From: CAYMTT01 sp964393465
Lineage (GTDB): Bacteria; Patescibacteriota; Minisyncoccia; Minisyncoccales; MHMH01
Length of the DNA stretch: 62,246 bases
Reading direction: 5' to 3'
Assembly (NCBI GenBank): GCA_964393465.1
Contig: CAYMTT010000001.1
Span: 1-62,246, forward strand
In this document: in pieces, positions 33,538 to 41,156 of the stretch
How the letters are laid out: each line of letters starts with the position of its first letter
Position numbering within the stretch: the first letter of the stretch is position 1
Notes under the pieces: model-generated
What the model was told of the DNA's origin: nothing
What the model saw: only the letters and a program-made list of their open reading frames with translations
The model's database searches: none
Made by a program: the position numbers and the translations under genes

Positions 33538-33867
33538 TTAAAAGAGCATTTTATCATTCTTAATCAAAACGCCTTCTTTTTCAAGTAGTTGGATTTTCTT
33601 TTTTTGTCCAAGCCTATAACCGCCAACTTTCCCGTTCGATCTGACAACGCGATGGCAGGGAATATTTCTAAGGTCTGGATTTTTATTCAAGGCATTGCCC
33701 ACCGCTCTGGCTGCTTTTGGCGAACCCGCCAATTTAGCCACTTGCCTGTAGGTCAACACTTTTCCTCGAGGAATTTTCCTGACCGCTCTATATACTTTTT
33801 CCTGAAAGAAACTTATCCCGAATTTATTGAAGGAAGTTATTGGCTTTCTTAAGTATTTCTTTGGCAT
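33538..33867 (-). CDS. ogt: Alkylguanine-DNA alkyltransferase, short (catalytic domain only)
   Basis: 109 residues. The active-site motif NIPCHRVVRSNGKVGGY near 68-84 keeps the acceptor cysteine, so this is not an alkyltransferase-like protein (which has Trp). The helix-turn-helix YRQVAKLAGSPKAARAVGNALNKN is intact. The N-terminal RNase-H-like domain of Ogt/Ada is missing, as in many short members. It removes alkyl groups from guanine O6 irreversibly. Part of a repair-rich minus-strand operon with Nudix and PolX; it overlaps the Nudix gene by 44 bases. Confidence 0.88.
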   Translation of the reverse strand: MPKKYLRKPITSFNKFGISFFQEKVYRAVRKIPRGKVLTYRQVAKLAGSPKAARAVGNALNKNPDLRNIPCHRVVRSNGKVGGYRLGQKKKIQLLEKEGVLIKNDKMLF

Positions 33868-34231
33868 TTTTGTAGGTCAACTGTTTTGACGCCTCTTTAT
33901 AAGCGAGCCACTTGTATGCTTTGTGCTCCCAGGATATTTTCACTTTTTTCGTTGTGGTTTGGGCCAAGAAAAAAACGACGGTCTTCGAAATCTTTTCTTT
34001 TTCCCTTTTGTAAAAATATCTTATCGTTTCCTTAAACCCCGGAATGAAATCGATATTACGAATACCGGTTTCTTCGAAAACTTCCCTGCGGGCGGCCCCC
34101 TCCTTGCTTTCCCCTTTTTCTATCTTGCCTTTGGAAAAATCCCAATGGCCGGAACCGTAATGCAAAAGCAGGTAAAAGTTTTTACCTTTTTCTCTTCTGA
34201 AAATTACAGCCCCGGCCGATCTTTCCGTCAT
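33824..34231 (-). CDS. Nudix hydrolase, Ap4A-hydrolase-like
   Basis: 135 residues with the complete Nudix box GKIEKGESKEGAARREVFEETGI (23 residues, about 43-65; Gly, Glu and REVFEETG all present). HWDFSKGKIEKGE just before resembles bis(5'-nucleosyl)-tetraphosphatases. Substrate not provable. I start at MTERSAG (34231), whose ATG overlaps the polX stop as ATGA; the longer frame into polX is spurious. Confidence 0.87.
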   Translation of the reverse strand: MTERSAGAVIFRREKGKNFYLLLHYGSGHWDFSKGKIEKGESKEGAARREVFEETGIRNIDFIPGFKETIRYFYKREKEKISKTVVFFLAQTTTKKVKISWEHKAYKWLAYKEASKQLTYKNAKEILKKANNFLQ

Positions 34232-35952
34232 GCCGATTTTTTGCCGAAAAATTTCAAAATCTCTTTCCAGTCCATGGTATTGATTATATCTTTTTTCTCG
34301 GCCCATCCTCTCCTGGCCTGGGCTATTCCCAGCTCCATATACCTTAATTGGTCGTTCTGGTGGGAATCGGTGCTGACTACCATTTTGACCCCGGCTTCCT
34401 TGGCTCTTTTTATATTCTGGTCGTTCAAATCCAGCCTTTCGGGATGCGAATTTATTTCCAAAACCGTTCCGAATTCCCTAGCTGCTCTCAAAATTTTGTC
34501 GAGATCGCACCGGTATCCGTCCCTTCTTTTTAAAATTCTGCCGGTTGGATGGGAAATTATCCTTATATAAGGGTTTTTCATGGCCTTGATTATCCTTTCT
34601 GTCATTTCCTTCTCTGGCATGCCGAAATTCGAATGGATTCCGGCGATGGCGTAATCCAGTTCGGATAAGGCCTTGTCGTTAATGTCTATGGAGCCGTCGT
34701 TGAGAATGTTAGTTTCCGCCCCTTTTAAAATCCTGAAATCTTTCCGCTGAGAATTAAGTGCGTCTATTTTTTTGTTGCGCCTGGCAAGTTCTTTTTCGTC
34801 CAAGCCGTGCTCTATTTTCAAAAATTTAGTATGGTCGGAGATTCCCGCGTATCGATATCCCATCTTTCGGGCAGCCTCCGCTATTTCTCCGATGGAATTT
34901 TGCCCTCCATCCCAGCTAGAATGAATGTGCAAATCGCCCAGAATATCTCGGTATTCCACCAAATCGGGCAGCTTCCCTTTTAAGGCCGCTTCCACTTCTC
35001 CGCGGTTTTCCCTCATTTCCGGTGCAATCCAATTCATACCCAAGGCATTGTAAACTCCTTTTTCGGTTTTACCTGCCAAAACCTTTTTACCTTTGAAAAG
35101 CCCGTATTCGGAAAGCTTCATTCCTTTTCCCATAGCGATTTTCCTCAAAGCTATATTGTGTTCTTTGGATCCCGTGAAATACAAAAGGGCCGAGCCGTAG
35201 CTTTTTTCGGAGACCACCCTCAAGTCGATATCGAACCCCTCCTCGACCCTGACCGAAGATTTGGTGGAGCCCTTTCCCCAAACTTTCGTCACCTCTTTCT
35301 GGGAAACGAAAAACTCAACCACTTTTTCCGGCTTTTTGGAAAAAACCAAAATGTCCACGTCTCCGATGGTTTCTTTTTTTCTTCTAAAAGATCCGGCAAC
35401 GTCAATTTTTTCAACTTCGTCCAAAGACTCTAATTTTTTCCGCATTTCCCTGGCCCTAAAGACGATTTCCCCCAATAGAAACCTTCCCCTGCTTTTTTTC
35501 AAAAACTCTATTCCTTCGATAATGTTTTCTTCGGTTTTTTCCCCGAATCCCTCCAAAGAAGCTATTTTGTGCTTTCTGGCGGCCTCTTCCAAACTTTTCA
35601 AATTTCTCACTCCGAGCTCCCGATAAAGGATCTTGGCTTTTTTGGGGCCCATGCCTTCGATTCCTGTAATTTCTTCCAGTCTTAAGGGCATTCTTTTTTT
35701 AAACCGCTCATGGTGTTTTATCTTTCCGGTTTTCAGATACTCTTCTATTTTTTCAGCGATGCTTTTTCCCACTCCGGGAATTTCCTCCAAGGCCTTGATG
35801 CCGCCTTCTTTATAAAATTCTTCTACGTCTTTTTCCATGCTTTCCAAAGATAAAGCGGCCTTGCGGTAGGCGTAAGGCCTGAACTGAGCTTCTCCCATTT
35901 GAAGGTAATCTGCCAATTCGTAAAAGACTTTGGCTATTTCCCGGTTCTTCAT
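34228..35952 (-). CDS. polX: DNA polymerase X family with PHP exonuclease
   Basis: 574 residues in the usual bacterial PolX order: helix-hairpin-helix (KALEEIPGVGKSIAEKIEEYL, GIEGMGPKKAKIL), family-X catalytic domain with GDVDILVFS (Asp pair near 196-199) and a later DIDLRVV, then a C-terminal PHP domain starting DLHIHSSWDG near 338 with GISDHT and NSHPERLD, and STDSHQ. It fills short gaps and trims 3' ends in base-excision repair. Four-base overlap with the MFS-like gene upstream. Confidence 0.96.
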   Translation of the reverse strand: MKNREIAKVFYELADYLQMGEAQFRPYAYRKAALSLESMEKDVEEFYKEGGIKALEEIPGVGKSIAEKIEEYLKTGKIKHHERFKKRMPLRLEEITGIEGMGPKKAKILYRELGVRNLKSLEEAARKHKIASLEGFGEKTEENIIEGIEFLKKSRGRFLLGEIVFRAREMRKKLESLDEVEKIDVAGSFRRKKETIGDVDILVFSKKPEKVVEFFVSQKEVTKVWGKGSTKSSVRVEEGFDIDLRVVSEKSYGSALLYFTGSKEHNIALRKIAMGKGMKLSEYGLFKGKKVLAGKTEKGVYNALGMNWIAPEMRENRGEVEAALKGKLPDLVEYRDILGDLHIHSSWDGGQNSIGEIAEAARKMGYRYAGISDHTKFLKIEHGLDEKELARRNKKIDALNSQRKDFRILKGAETNILNDGSIDINDKALSELDYAIAGIHSNFGMPEKEMTERIIKAMKNPYIRIISHPTGRILKRRDGYRCDLDKILRAAREFGTVLEINSHPERLDLNDQNIKRAKEAGVKMVVSTDSHQNDQLRYMELGIAQARRGWAEKKDIINTMDWKEILKFFGKKSA

Positions 35953-36587
35953 CTAATCTTTGGCATGGGATAAACTTTTTCTTTGGGAATTAAATTTTCT
36001 TTTATAAGTAGAAATAAAATTGCGGCAATTATGCCCAAAACGCTCACCGCTACGAAAACCGGAACGAATCCAAAAGAACTGGCCACTACGCCTCCTATAA
36101 TTCCGGCGATCCCGGTAGCGAAACTGGCGGAAGAATTTTCCAGACTCCAAGAAAAAGCTTCTTTCCCCCTGCCAATATGGCGGGTAAAAATTGCCGACCA
36201 CGAAGGAACGGCAAAAGCCATTCCCAAAGCATGGACTGCCTGTAATGCATATATATGCCAAGGGGATGAAGCGAAAATGAAACCCAAAGGAGTGAGGCTC
36301 GCCAAAAACGTCCCCCCTATCAGTGAATAATAATCGTCTTTGTCGCCTTCGTGTTTATCCAAAAAATTAGCTACGGGCAGCTGCATTAAAGCCTGCCCGA
36401 TCCAATAAATTCCCACGGCGATGCCGACCACCTTAGCAGCTTCCCCCATATCCCCGAAGGTAATTCTCTGAGCGATGAAAATCGCCAGAATCGGCACCAC
36501 CAAACCCCAGCCAAAAAGCAGAAAAAAATCAGAGACTACCAATACTCTTATCACCTTGCTGATCGAAGGAAGTTTTATCTTCTTCAT
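35949..36587 (-). CDS. Half-length MFS-type membrane protein (six segments)
   Basis: 212 residues. Membrane spans at about 14-40, 48-70, 84-104, 106-130, 148-172 and 173-195 match the N-terminal six-helix half of a major facilitator protein, with the loop FLDKHEGDKDDYY replacing the usual GRRP-type loop A. A whole MFS protein is about 400 residues. The start has a good promoter and the stop overlaps polX in ATGA style, so this seems a genuine short gene rather than an assembly break. Function as a homodimer would be needed. Confidence 0.7.
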   Translation of the reverse strand: MKKIKLPSISKVIRVLVVSDFFLLFGWGLVVPILAIFIAQRITFGDMGEAAKVVGIAVGIYWIGQALMQLPVANFLDKHEGDKDDYYSLIGGTFLASLTPLGFIFASSPWHIYALQAVHALGMAFAVPSWSAIFTRHIGRGKEAFSWSLENSSASFATGIAGIIGGVVASSFGFVPVFVAVSVLGIIAAILFLLIKENLIPKEKVYPMPKIR

Positions 36588-36593
36588 TAGTTT

Positions 36594-36622
36594 ATTGTAG
36601 TTTTATTCCAAAGAGCTGGCAA
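36594..36622 (-). promoter_or_regulatory. Promoter of the MFS-polX-nudix-ogt-purF string
   Basis: TTGCCA, 17 bases, TACAAT, then 6 bases (AAACTA) before the ATG at 36587. Same near-leaderless geometry as smpB. Confidence 0.65.
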
Positions 36623-36623
36623 G

Positions 36624-36649
36624 AAAAAACGGCTTGTCCGAAAGCCGTT
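36624..36649 (-). terminator. Intrinsic terminator after yjbQ
   Basis: AACGGCTT-TCGGAC-AAGCCGTT on the minus strand then TTTTTT. Stem of 8 bp, 17 bases after the yjbQ stop. Confidence 0.88.
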
Positions 36650-36665
36650 CCGTCGTAAAAATGTC

Positions 36666-37070
36666 CTAATTTCCCGCCATCTTCACGATAATTTCCCTTT
36701 CTCTCGGACGATTGTCAAAATCAACCAGGACAATCTGCTGCCAGGTACCCAGGGCCAGCTTCCCCCCTTGCACGGGAAAAGCCATTCCGGGCTTCATCAA
36801 GGCTGATCTTACGTGGGCGTAGCCGTTGTCATCCCCCCGCATTCTGCTGTGCTGATAATCTTCGTCCATGGGGGCTATCTTTTCCAGTATTCTTTTTAGG
36901 TCTTTTACGACTCCTTCTTCATATTCTATAGTGGTGATTCCGGCGGTGGAACCGGAACAAAAAACCAAACAAATTCCCTCTTTTTTGCCGGATTTCTCCA
37001 CCTCTTTCCGGACATCGTCCGTAATATCGATTATATCGTTAAATCCCCTGGTCGAAACGTTAAAGCTCAT
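36666..37070 (-). CDS. YjbQ/UPF0047 family protein
   Basis: 134 residues with the family signatures GFNDIIDITDDV, GICLVFCSGSTAGITTIEYE (about 34-53), DYQHSRMRGDDNGYAHVRSAL and GTWQQIVLVDFDNRPRER. Members can act as a secondary thiamine-phosphate synthase in E. coli tests, though the native role is unclear. It overlaps the upstream membrane-protein gene by 4 bases. Confidence 0.92.
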   Translation of the reverse strand: MSFNVSTRGFNDIIDITDDVRKEVEKSGKKEGICLVFCSGSTAGITTIEYEEGVVKDLKRILEKIAPMDEDYQHSRMRGDDNGYAHVRSALMKPGMAFPVQGGKLALGTWQQIVLVDFDNRPREREIIVKMAGN

Positions 37071-38083
37071 AGCTCTTGATCTATTTTAAGAAAATAGCTT
37101 ATTTTCCTGGAAACTATTTTGCTTACAATCCCGGCCCCTATCTTAAAAAGAATAACCAATCCCAGCAAAGCAACAGCAAGTTCCGCTCCCCTTATGACCA
37201 TGGTGAATACCGGGGCGGTGGAAGCTCCCAGCCCCAAACTGTTGAAAACGAAGGTCTGGAAGGTTTCATGCGTCCCCAAAGCGGTAGGAATCGGAATCAT
37301 CAGGGCCAAATAAGAGAAGCTGATAACCGAAACCGCAGAAAGAAAAGATATACTCTTGCCCAGGGAAAATATCAAAAACCAAGCCCTGACCAAAGTAATT
37401 CCGCATTTTAAAAAAGACAAGGCTACCATCTTCCAGAAAAAAAGCTCTTTGGGCTTCAAAACCGCGAAAATTTCCTCTTCCACTTCCAGAGGCTCAGCAT
37501 CTTTGATGTTTCCGCTGAAAGCCCGGCCGAAGAATTTGAGAATGCTCTGCTTTTTGTGCGATTTGAAGTAAAAAAGAGCGATGCCGGCGGCAAAAATAGA
37601 AAGAACGACAGCCAAGGTGAAAACCAGACGATCGGAAGGCAGTCCCCGGGAAAGAAAAAGAAGAAACACTCCGGGAACAATAATAGACATATAAACGGTA
37701 AGTTCCACCATCCTGTCCACGATGACCGAAGCCATGCCTTTTTCAAAAACCACCGAATGTTTTTCCTTCAAAAAATAAGCTCGGAGAGTTTCTCCGGCGA
37801 ACAAAAAGATGGGAGCGAAAATCATAATGGGAAAACTGGCCAGATAGAGGCGAAAGGCGGCAAAAAAGGAAATATCTTCTCCCTGTTTTCTGACAATCGA
37901 CCTCCAGCGCCAGTTGCCGACGGCCAGCATCAAAAAAGTCAAACCCAATATTATCAGGCCGTCCCATCCAGAAAAAGCCAGAAAAGCCAGACCTATATCT
38001 TCCCAGCCGATGCTTTTGGTGATCCAGAACAAAAGGCCCAAACCCGCCAGCAGGGAAAGCAAAAGAAGCAATAGTTTTTTCAT
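37067..38083 (-). CDS. UPF0104/lysylphosphatidylglycerol synthetase-like flippase domain protein
   Basis: 338 residues with about eight membrane segments. The N-terminal NWRWRSIVRKQG, the VDRMVEL motif near 122-128 and the late IPIPTALGTHETFQTFVF block match the PF03706 membrane domain found alone or ahead of MprF synthetase domains. Here only the flippase-like part is present, so it may move a lipid or lipid-linked compound across the membrane. Substrate unknown. ATGA overlaps on both sides. Confidence 0.82.
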   Translation of the reverse strand: MKKLLLLLLSLLAGLGLLFWITKSIGWEDIGLAFLAFSGWDGLIILGLTFLMLAVGNWRWRSIVRKQGEDISFFAAFRLYLASFPIMIFAPIFLFAGETLRAYFLKEKHSVVFEKGMASVIVDRMVELTVYMSIIVPGVFLLFLSRGLPSDRLVFTLAVVLSIFAAGIALFYFKSHKKQSILKFFGRAFSGNIKDAEPLEVEEEIFAVLKPKELFFWKMVALSFLKCGITLVRAWFLIFSLGKSISFLSAVSVISFSYLALMIPIPTALGTHETFQTFVFNSLGLGASTAPVFTMVIRGAELAVALLGLVILFKIGAGIVSKIVSRKISYFLKIDQEL

Positions 38084-38295
38084 TTATCCGAAAGGAATTT
38101 ATTCAGGTCTTTAACCAGCTTGTCGGCGTCTATCTGGTGCATTTCGGCAGCAGACTCTATGGTATCGTTCTGAGCCAGAGGACAGCCGACGCAATGAAGC
38201 CCGTGCTCCAAAAAAACAGGGGCCGTTTCGGGGTATTTTTGCAGAACTTCGGCGATATTCATTTTTTTGGTGATTTTTTTCTTGTTTTCAGGCAT
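38080..38295 (-). CDS. DUF1858 redox-disulfide protein
   Basis: 71 residues. MNIAEVLQKYPETAPVFLEHGLHCVGC is the DUF1858 pattern (given here in outline; the Cys-x-x-Cys is HCVGC near 33-37), followed by LAQNDTIESAAEMHQID. Related proteins accompany hybrid-cluster or redox enzymes. Role here unknown. It begins the DUF1858-flippase-yjbQ operon. Confidence 0.87.
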   Translation of the reverse strand: MPENKKKITKKMNIAEVLQKYPETAPVFLEHGLHCVGCPLAQNDTIESAAEMHQIDADKLVKDLNKFLSDK

Positions 38296-38335
38296 ATACT
38301 AGATTATAGCCCATTAAAGGAGAAACCGCAAAGGA

Positions 38336-38364
38336 TTGACAAGCGACAAAGATTGTTATACAAT
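38336..38364 (+). promoter_or_regulatory. Near-consensus promoter for a small plus-strand gene
   Basis: TTGACA, exactly 17 bases, TACAAT, then AAGGAGG at 38372-38378 and TTG at 38386. One of the two best promoters in the window. Confidence 0.85.
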
Positions 38365-38385
38365 ATTACAAAAGGAGGCGGCAAA

Positions 38386-38571
38386 TTGAAAAAGGAAATT
38401 TTAATATTCGCTGTAATTCTGCTGATTTACGGGATATGCATAGTAACGCTGTCTCTGATAACGGTAGAATTATTCAACAAGCAGGTTGCCCCCGCCATCG
38501 AGGAAAAAAATCAAGCCAATCAAGCCATAGAAGATTATTTCCTTAATAACAGGGCAGGGCAACCTGCCTTT
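38386..38571 (+). CDS. Small membrane protein, TTG start, no in-frame stop before terminator
   Basis: After a near-consensus promoter and AAGGAGG seven bases upstream, a TTG frame encodes KKEILIFAVILLIYGI, one membrane helix, then a hydrophilic EEKNQANQAIEDYF tail. The frame has no stop before the terminator hairpin at 38553-38573; it would next stop at 38838, antisense to the DUF72 gene. A single-base change in the A7 run at 38504-38510 would give a stop before the hairpin. The coordinates therefore end where the terminator begins to act. It may be a real nonstop gene, a frameshifted one, or contain a sequencing error. Confidence 0.5.
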
Positions 38572-38573
38572 TT
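38553..38573 (+). terminator. Intrinsic terminator of the small plus-strand gene
   Basis: GGCAGG-GCAA-CCTGCC then TTTTT. It overlaps the end of the convergent DUF72 gene. Confidence 0.8.
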
Positions 38574-39309
38574 ATTTGCACATTTTCATCAAAGTTCTGG
38601 CATTCTTGACCGCGCGCCCCTCGAGGTCGTTGTTGAAATAAACGAAAACCTCCAATCCCCTTTTTTGCCATTTCTTCACCTTCCCCGACAGATTCCGGAG
38701 CTCTTTTTCAGAGTAGCTAGAAGCGAACTTTTTTCGGGGGCCGTGCATGCGGACATAAACCGATTTCGAAGTGACTTTGTCTTGTCTGGGATAATCCGGC
38801 GAATCGGATATCACCCAGGCGGCTCCATGTTTTTTTAAAATACGATAAACCTTTTCTTGGCACCAAGAACGGTGGCGAAACTCGAAAGCGCACCCGGACT
38901 TGTCTTTTTTAACTGTTTTTAAGAAATCTTCCAGTCTTTTTAAATTTTCCTCGGTGGCTTTAAAACCGGACGGAAACTGGAACAATACCGGCCCAAGTTT
39001 TTCTTCGAGCCGGGAAGCTCTTTTGAAAAAAGTTTTCCAGGGATTTTTTACTCCCTTCAGCTTTTTGACGTGAGTGATATACCTGCTGGCCTTTACGGAA
39101 AAAATAAAATCTCCGGGGGTTTCCGATCTCCATTTTTTGAAAGTTTCCGCTTTAGGCAAGCGGTAAAAAGAATAATTGATCTCGGCGGTTAAAAAGCGCT
39201 CCGAAAAATATCGGAGTTTTTTTGAAGAAGGAAGATCTTCGGGATAAAAAACCTTTTGCCAGTGGGCATACGACCATCCCGAAGTCCCTATATGAAGCTT
39301 TTTCTTCAT
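38572..39309 (-). CDS. DUF72 family protein (YecE-like)
   Basis: 245 residues, TIM-barrel-like: MKKKLHIGTSGWSYAHWQKVFYP, a FSVKASRYITHVKKLK strand, GPVLFQFPSGFK and YVRMHGPRKKF with the terminal FVYFNNDLEGRAVKNA. This is the DUF72/YecE layout; no biochemical role is established. It follows a DUF6485 gene with a one-base overlap. Confidence 0.92.
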   Translation of the reverse strand: MKKKLHIGTSGWSYAHWQKVFYPEDLPSSKKLRYFSERFLTAEINYSFYRLPKAETFKKWRSETPGDFIFSVKASRYITHVKKLKGVKNPWKTFFKRASRLEEKLGPVLFQFPSGFKATEENLKRLEDFLKTVKKDKSGCAFEFRHRSWCQEKVYRILKKHGAAWVISDSPDYPRQDKVTSKSVYVRMHGPRKKFASSYSEKELRNLSGKVKKWQKRGLEVFVYFNNDLEGRAVKNARTLMKMCK

Positions 39310-39500
39310 TATCCCTGCTCTTCAATGAATTTGCCAAAAGACCTGTCGAAAGTCTTTTCGGCCTCCTTTGAAAAACAACAGGCCGGCAACTCCCCTTTTT
39401 CCAAATGATGCCTTATGCATTCGCAGCAAAGGCCCTTTCTCGGGCAGCCGGGATAAGTGCAGGGGCAATCTTTTAAGTTTTTTTCTTTTTGGCACTCCAT
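39309..39500 (-). CDS. DUF6485 cysteine-rich protein
   Basis: 63 residues with eight cysteines: CPCTYPGCPRKGLCCECIRH (about 12-31) then ACCF. This matches the DUF6485 family, probably a small metal- or cluster-binding protein. The function is unknown. A -10 box (TAAAAT) lies 6 bases before the ATG, so the DUF6485-DUF72 pair may have a leaderless transcript. Confidence 0.85.
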   Translation of the reverse strand: MECQKEKNLKDCPCTYPGCPRKGLCCECIRHHLEKGELPACCFSKEAEKTFDRSFGKFIEEQG

Positions 39501-39504
39501 ATTT

Positions 39505-40023
39505 TTATTTTATCACCTCGACCTCGAAAGTGTAAAATTCGGCCGGGTTTTTCTTCCAGTAATCGGGAGGCAAGCCGGCCTTGAACATTAAATTCTCCAA
39601 AAAAGTTTCCAAATCCCAGCCATTTTCCAAAGCCACTTGGGGCAGAAAAAGCGCCGCCCTTCCTTGGGCTTTGACCATCAACCCCTGGACTCCCAAGCGC
39701 AGTTCATCTACAGATTTTAAAGGCTTCAAAGGGCCTAAAACGGAAACTTCGTATTCCAGAAAAGGCAGCTCTTCTTCGGAAACGGGAGGGAATCTCGGAT
39801 CTTGGAAGGCGGCGGCAACAGCCAAAAGGGGAACCGCCTTGTAAAGGGGAGATTCGCAATCGATCTGCCCGATACAGCCGCGCAAGAGTCCTTGTTTTTT
39901 TAAAGTGACGAAAACTCCCCGCTTTTCTTTTAATTTTTCCGGGGTTGGCTCAAATTCGGGAATTTCTCTTTCCCTGGCGAAAGTTTCAACCGAAGTTTTA
40001 GCGATGGAAAGCAACCGATCCAT
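39505..40023 (-). CDS. AMMECR1 family (AmmeMemoRadiSam system protein A)
   Basis: 172 residues. REIPEFEPTPEKLKEKRGVFVTLKKQGLLRGCIGQI (in outline, 18-55) contains the LRGCIG hallmark, followed by AAFQDPRFPPVSEEELP and LEYEVSVLGP. AMMECR1, Memo and a radical SAM enzyme are often fused or clustered; here only the first two are adjacent. The reaction is unknown. It overlaps the Memo gene by 26 bases. Confidence 0.95.
   Translation of the reverse strand: MDRLLSIAKTSVETFAREREIPEFEPTPEKLKEKRGVFVTLKKQGLLRGCIGQIDCESPLYKAVPLLAVAAAFQDPRFPPVSEEELPFLEYEVSVLGPLKPLKSVDELRLGVQGLMVKAQGRAALFLPQVALENGWDLETFLENLMFKAGLPPDYWKKNPAEFYTFEVEVIK
39507..39536 (-). promoter_or_regulatory. Promoter of DUF6485-DUF72
   Basis: TTTACA, 18 bases, TAAAAT, then 6 bases (AAAAAT) before the ATG. 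It lies inside the last codons of the AMMECR1 gene. Confidence 0.6.
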
Positions 40024-40783
40024 AACCTACCACCCGGTTTTTGTCTCCGGCTTCGACGTCACCGGAATTGGCGTATTTCAAAAGATGAGCTTGTCCTTTC
40101 AAAGACTCAGAAACCTTCATTAAGGTTTTGAGAGAATCTTTTCCGCAGGCTTCCAGAGATGTATAATTTCCGCCGAGCACGGCTTCCAGGGTCCGCTTGT
40201 CTTTTTTTACGGCTTCCCCGTAAGGCAAATAATGGGAAAGGTCTGAAGAGGCCACAATCAAAGTTTTTTTCCGGCCGATATTTCCCAGCAAAGCTTGGGC
40301 CAAACTTTCCCAGTCTTCATCTTCGGAACCGAAAACGATCGGCAGAATTTTGAATTTTTTCAGCGTTTTTTGCAAAAAAGGCAGCTGGACTTCCAAAGAA
40401 TGCTCGAAAATATGGGCCGAATCCCGGGAATAGAATCTTTTAGAAAAAGAGGTAATTTTCTCTACCAGCTGCTCGTCGACTTCCACCTTTCCCAAAGGGG
40501 TCTCCCATTTGCCAGAAGACCAAAAAGACACCCCCTCAAAACGCTCGTAATGGGAATCTCCCATGAGAATGACTGTGTCAAAATCTCTCCCCGCCAGAGC
40601 TTTGTATCCGCAGGCGGCCACCTGGCCGGAGAAAACGTATCCGGCGTGAGGCGAAAGCAAACCGAAAATCTCCCCTTTTATTTCGGGAGCCTCGGCCCGC
40701 GACAAAAGAAAGGAAACGTTTTTTTCCAATTCTTTTTTCTCTTCGGGATAAAATTGTCCGGCTACAGCCGGCGGTCTGATCAT
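39998..40783 (-). CDS. Memo family (AmmeMemoRadiSam system protein B)
   Basis: 261 residues beginning MIRPPAVAGQFYP. Metal-type histidines occur in SPHAGYVFSG (about 47-56), GDSHYERF (typically a GPNH motif), HIFEHSLEVQLPFL and SSDLSHYLPYG. The fold is related to class III extradiol dioxygenases. It is directly followed by AMMECR1; the radical SAM partner is not present. The earlier ATG at 40795 is unconserved. Confidence 0.93.
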   Translation of the reverse strand: MIRPPAVAGQFYPEEKKELEKNVSFLLSRAEAPEIKGEIFGLLSPHAGYVFSGQVAACGYKALAGRDFDTVILMGDSHYERFEGVSFWSSGKWETPLGKVEVDEQLVEKITSFSKRFYSRDSAHIFEHSLEVQLPFLQKTLKKFKILPIVFGSEDEDWESLAQALLGNIGRKKTLIVASSDLSHYLPYGEAVKKDKRTLEAVLGGNYTSLEACGKDSLKTLMKVSESLKGQAHLLKYANSGDVEAGDKNRVVGYGSVAFHR

Positions 40784-40788
40784 ATGTT

Positions 40789-41151
40789 TCAACAAGTTAA
40801 ATGAAAGAGTCCTATTATTTTCTCCGGCCTGCCTTCCTCTTCTTCTGATTCTTCCTTGCGGATGTTGAAGGTTTTTACGGCCGCTTCCGTCCTGTCTATT
40901 ATAAGGCGGATTCCTTTTTCGGCCACTAACTCTTTGGCTTTGCCCGAAACTTTCATCAAGCCCGATTCTCCCGTGCCAATGACAATGGTTTCAGGATTTT
41001 CTCCGACCGCCCTTTCGAGATCTTCAACCTCGACCGAATGGGAATTTTCCCGCCACCACTTCAAAACCTGGCCGGTCCAACGCACTTCCGAATCCTGCTT
41101 GTAAGTTTTCCCGCCGACCACTATTAATCCGAAGTTGTACTGATCTATCAT
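40789..41151 (-). CDS. Mth938/DUF498-like protein
   Basis: 120 residues: INQYNFGLIVVGGKTYKQD-like MIDQYNFGLIVVGG, a central GENPETIVIGTGESGLMKV (about 52-70) and TEAAVKTFN. This is the Mth938/NDUFAF3-type fold, linked to complex I assembly in mitochondria and otherwise of unknown role. Five bases separate it from the Memo gene. Confidence 0.85.
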   Translation of the reverse strand: MIDQYNFGLIVVGGKTYKQDSEVRWTGQVLKWWRENSHSVEVEDLERAVGENPETIVIGTGESGLMKVSGKAKELVAEKGIRLIIDRTEAAVKTFNIRKEESEEEEGRPEKIIGLFHLTC

Positions 41152-41156
41152 AAAGT

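Noticed and set aside
38137..38838. Whole 233-residue plus frame around the small TTG gene
   Set aside because: The first part is antisense to DUF1858 and the last part to DUF72; only the section with promoter and Shine-Dalgarno is plausible.
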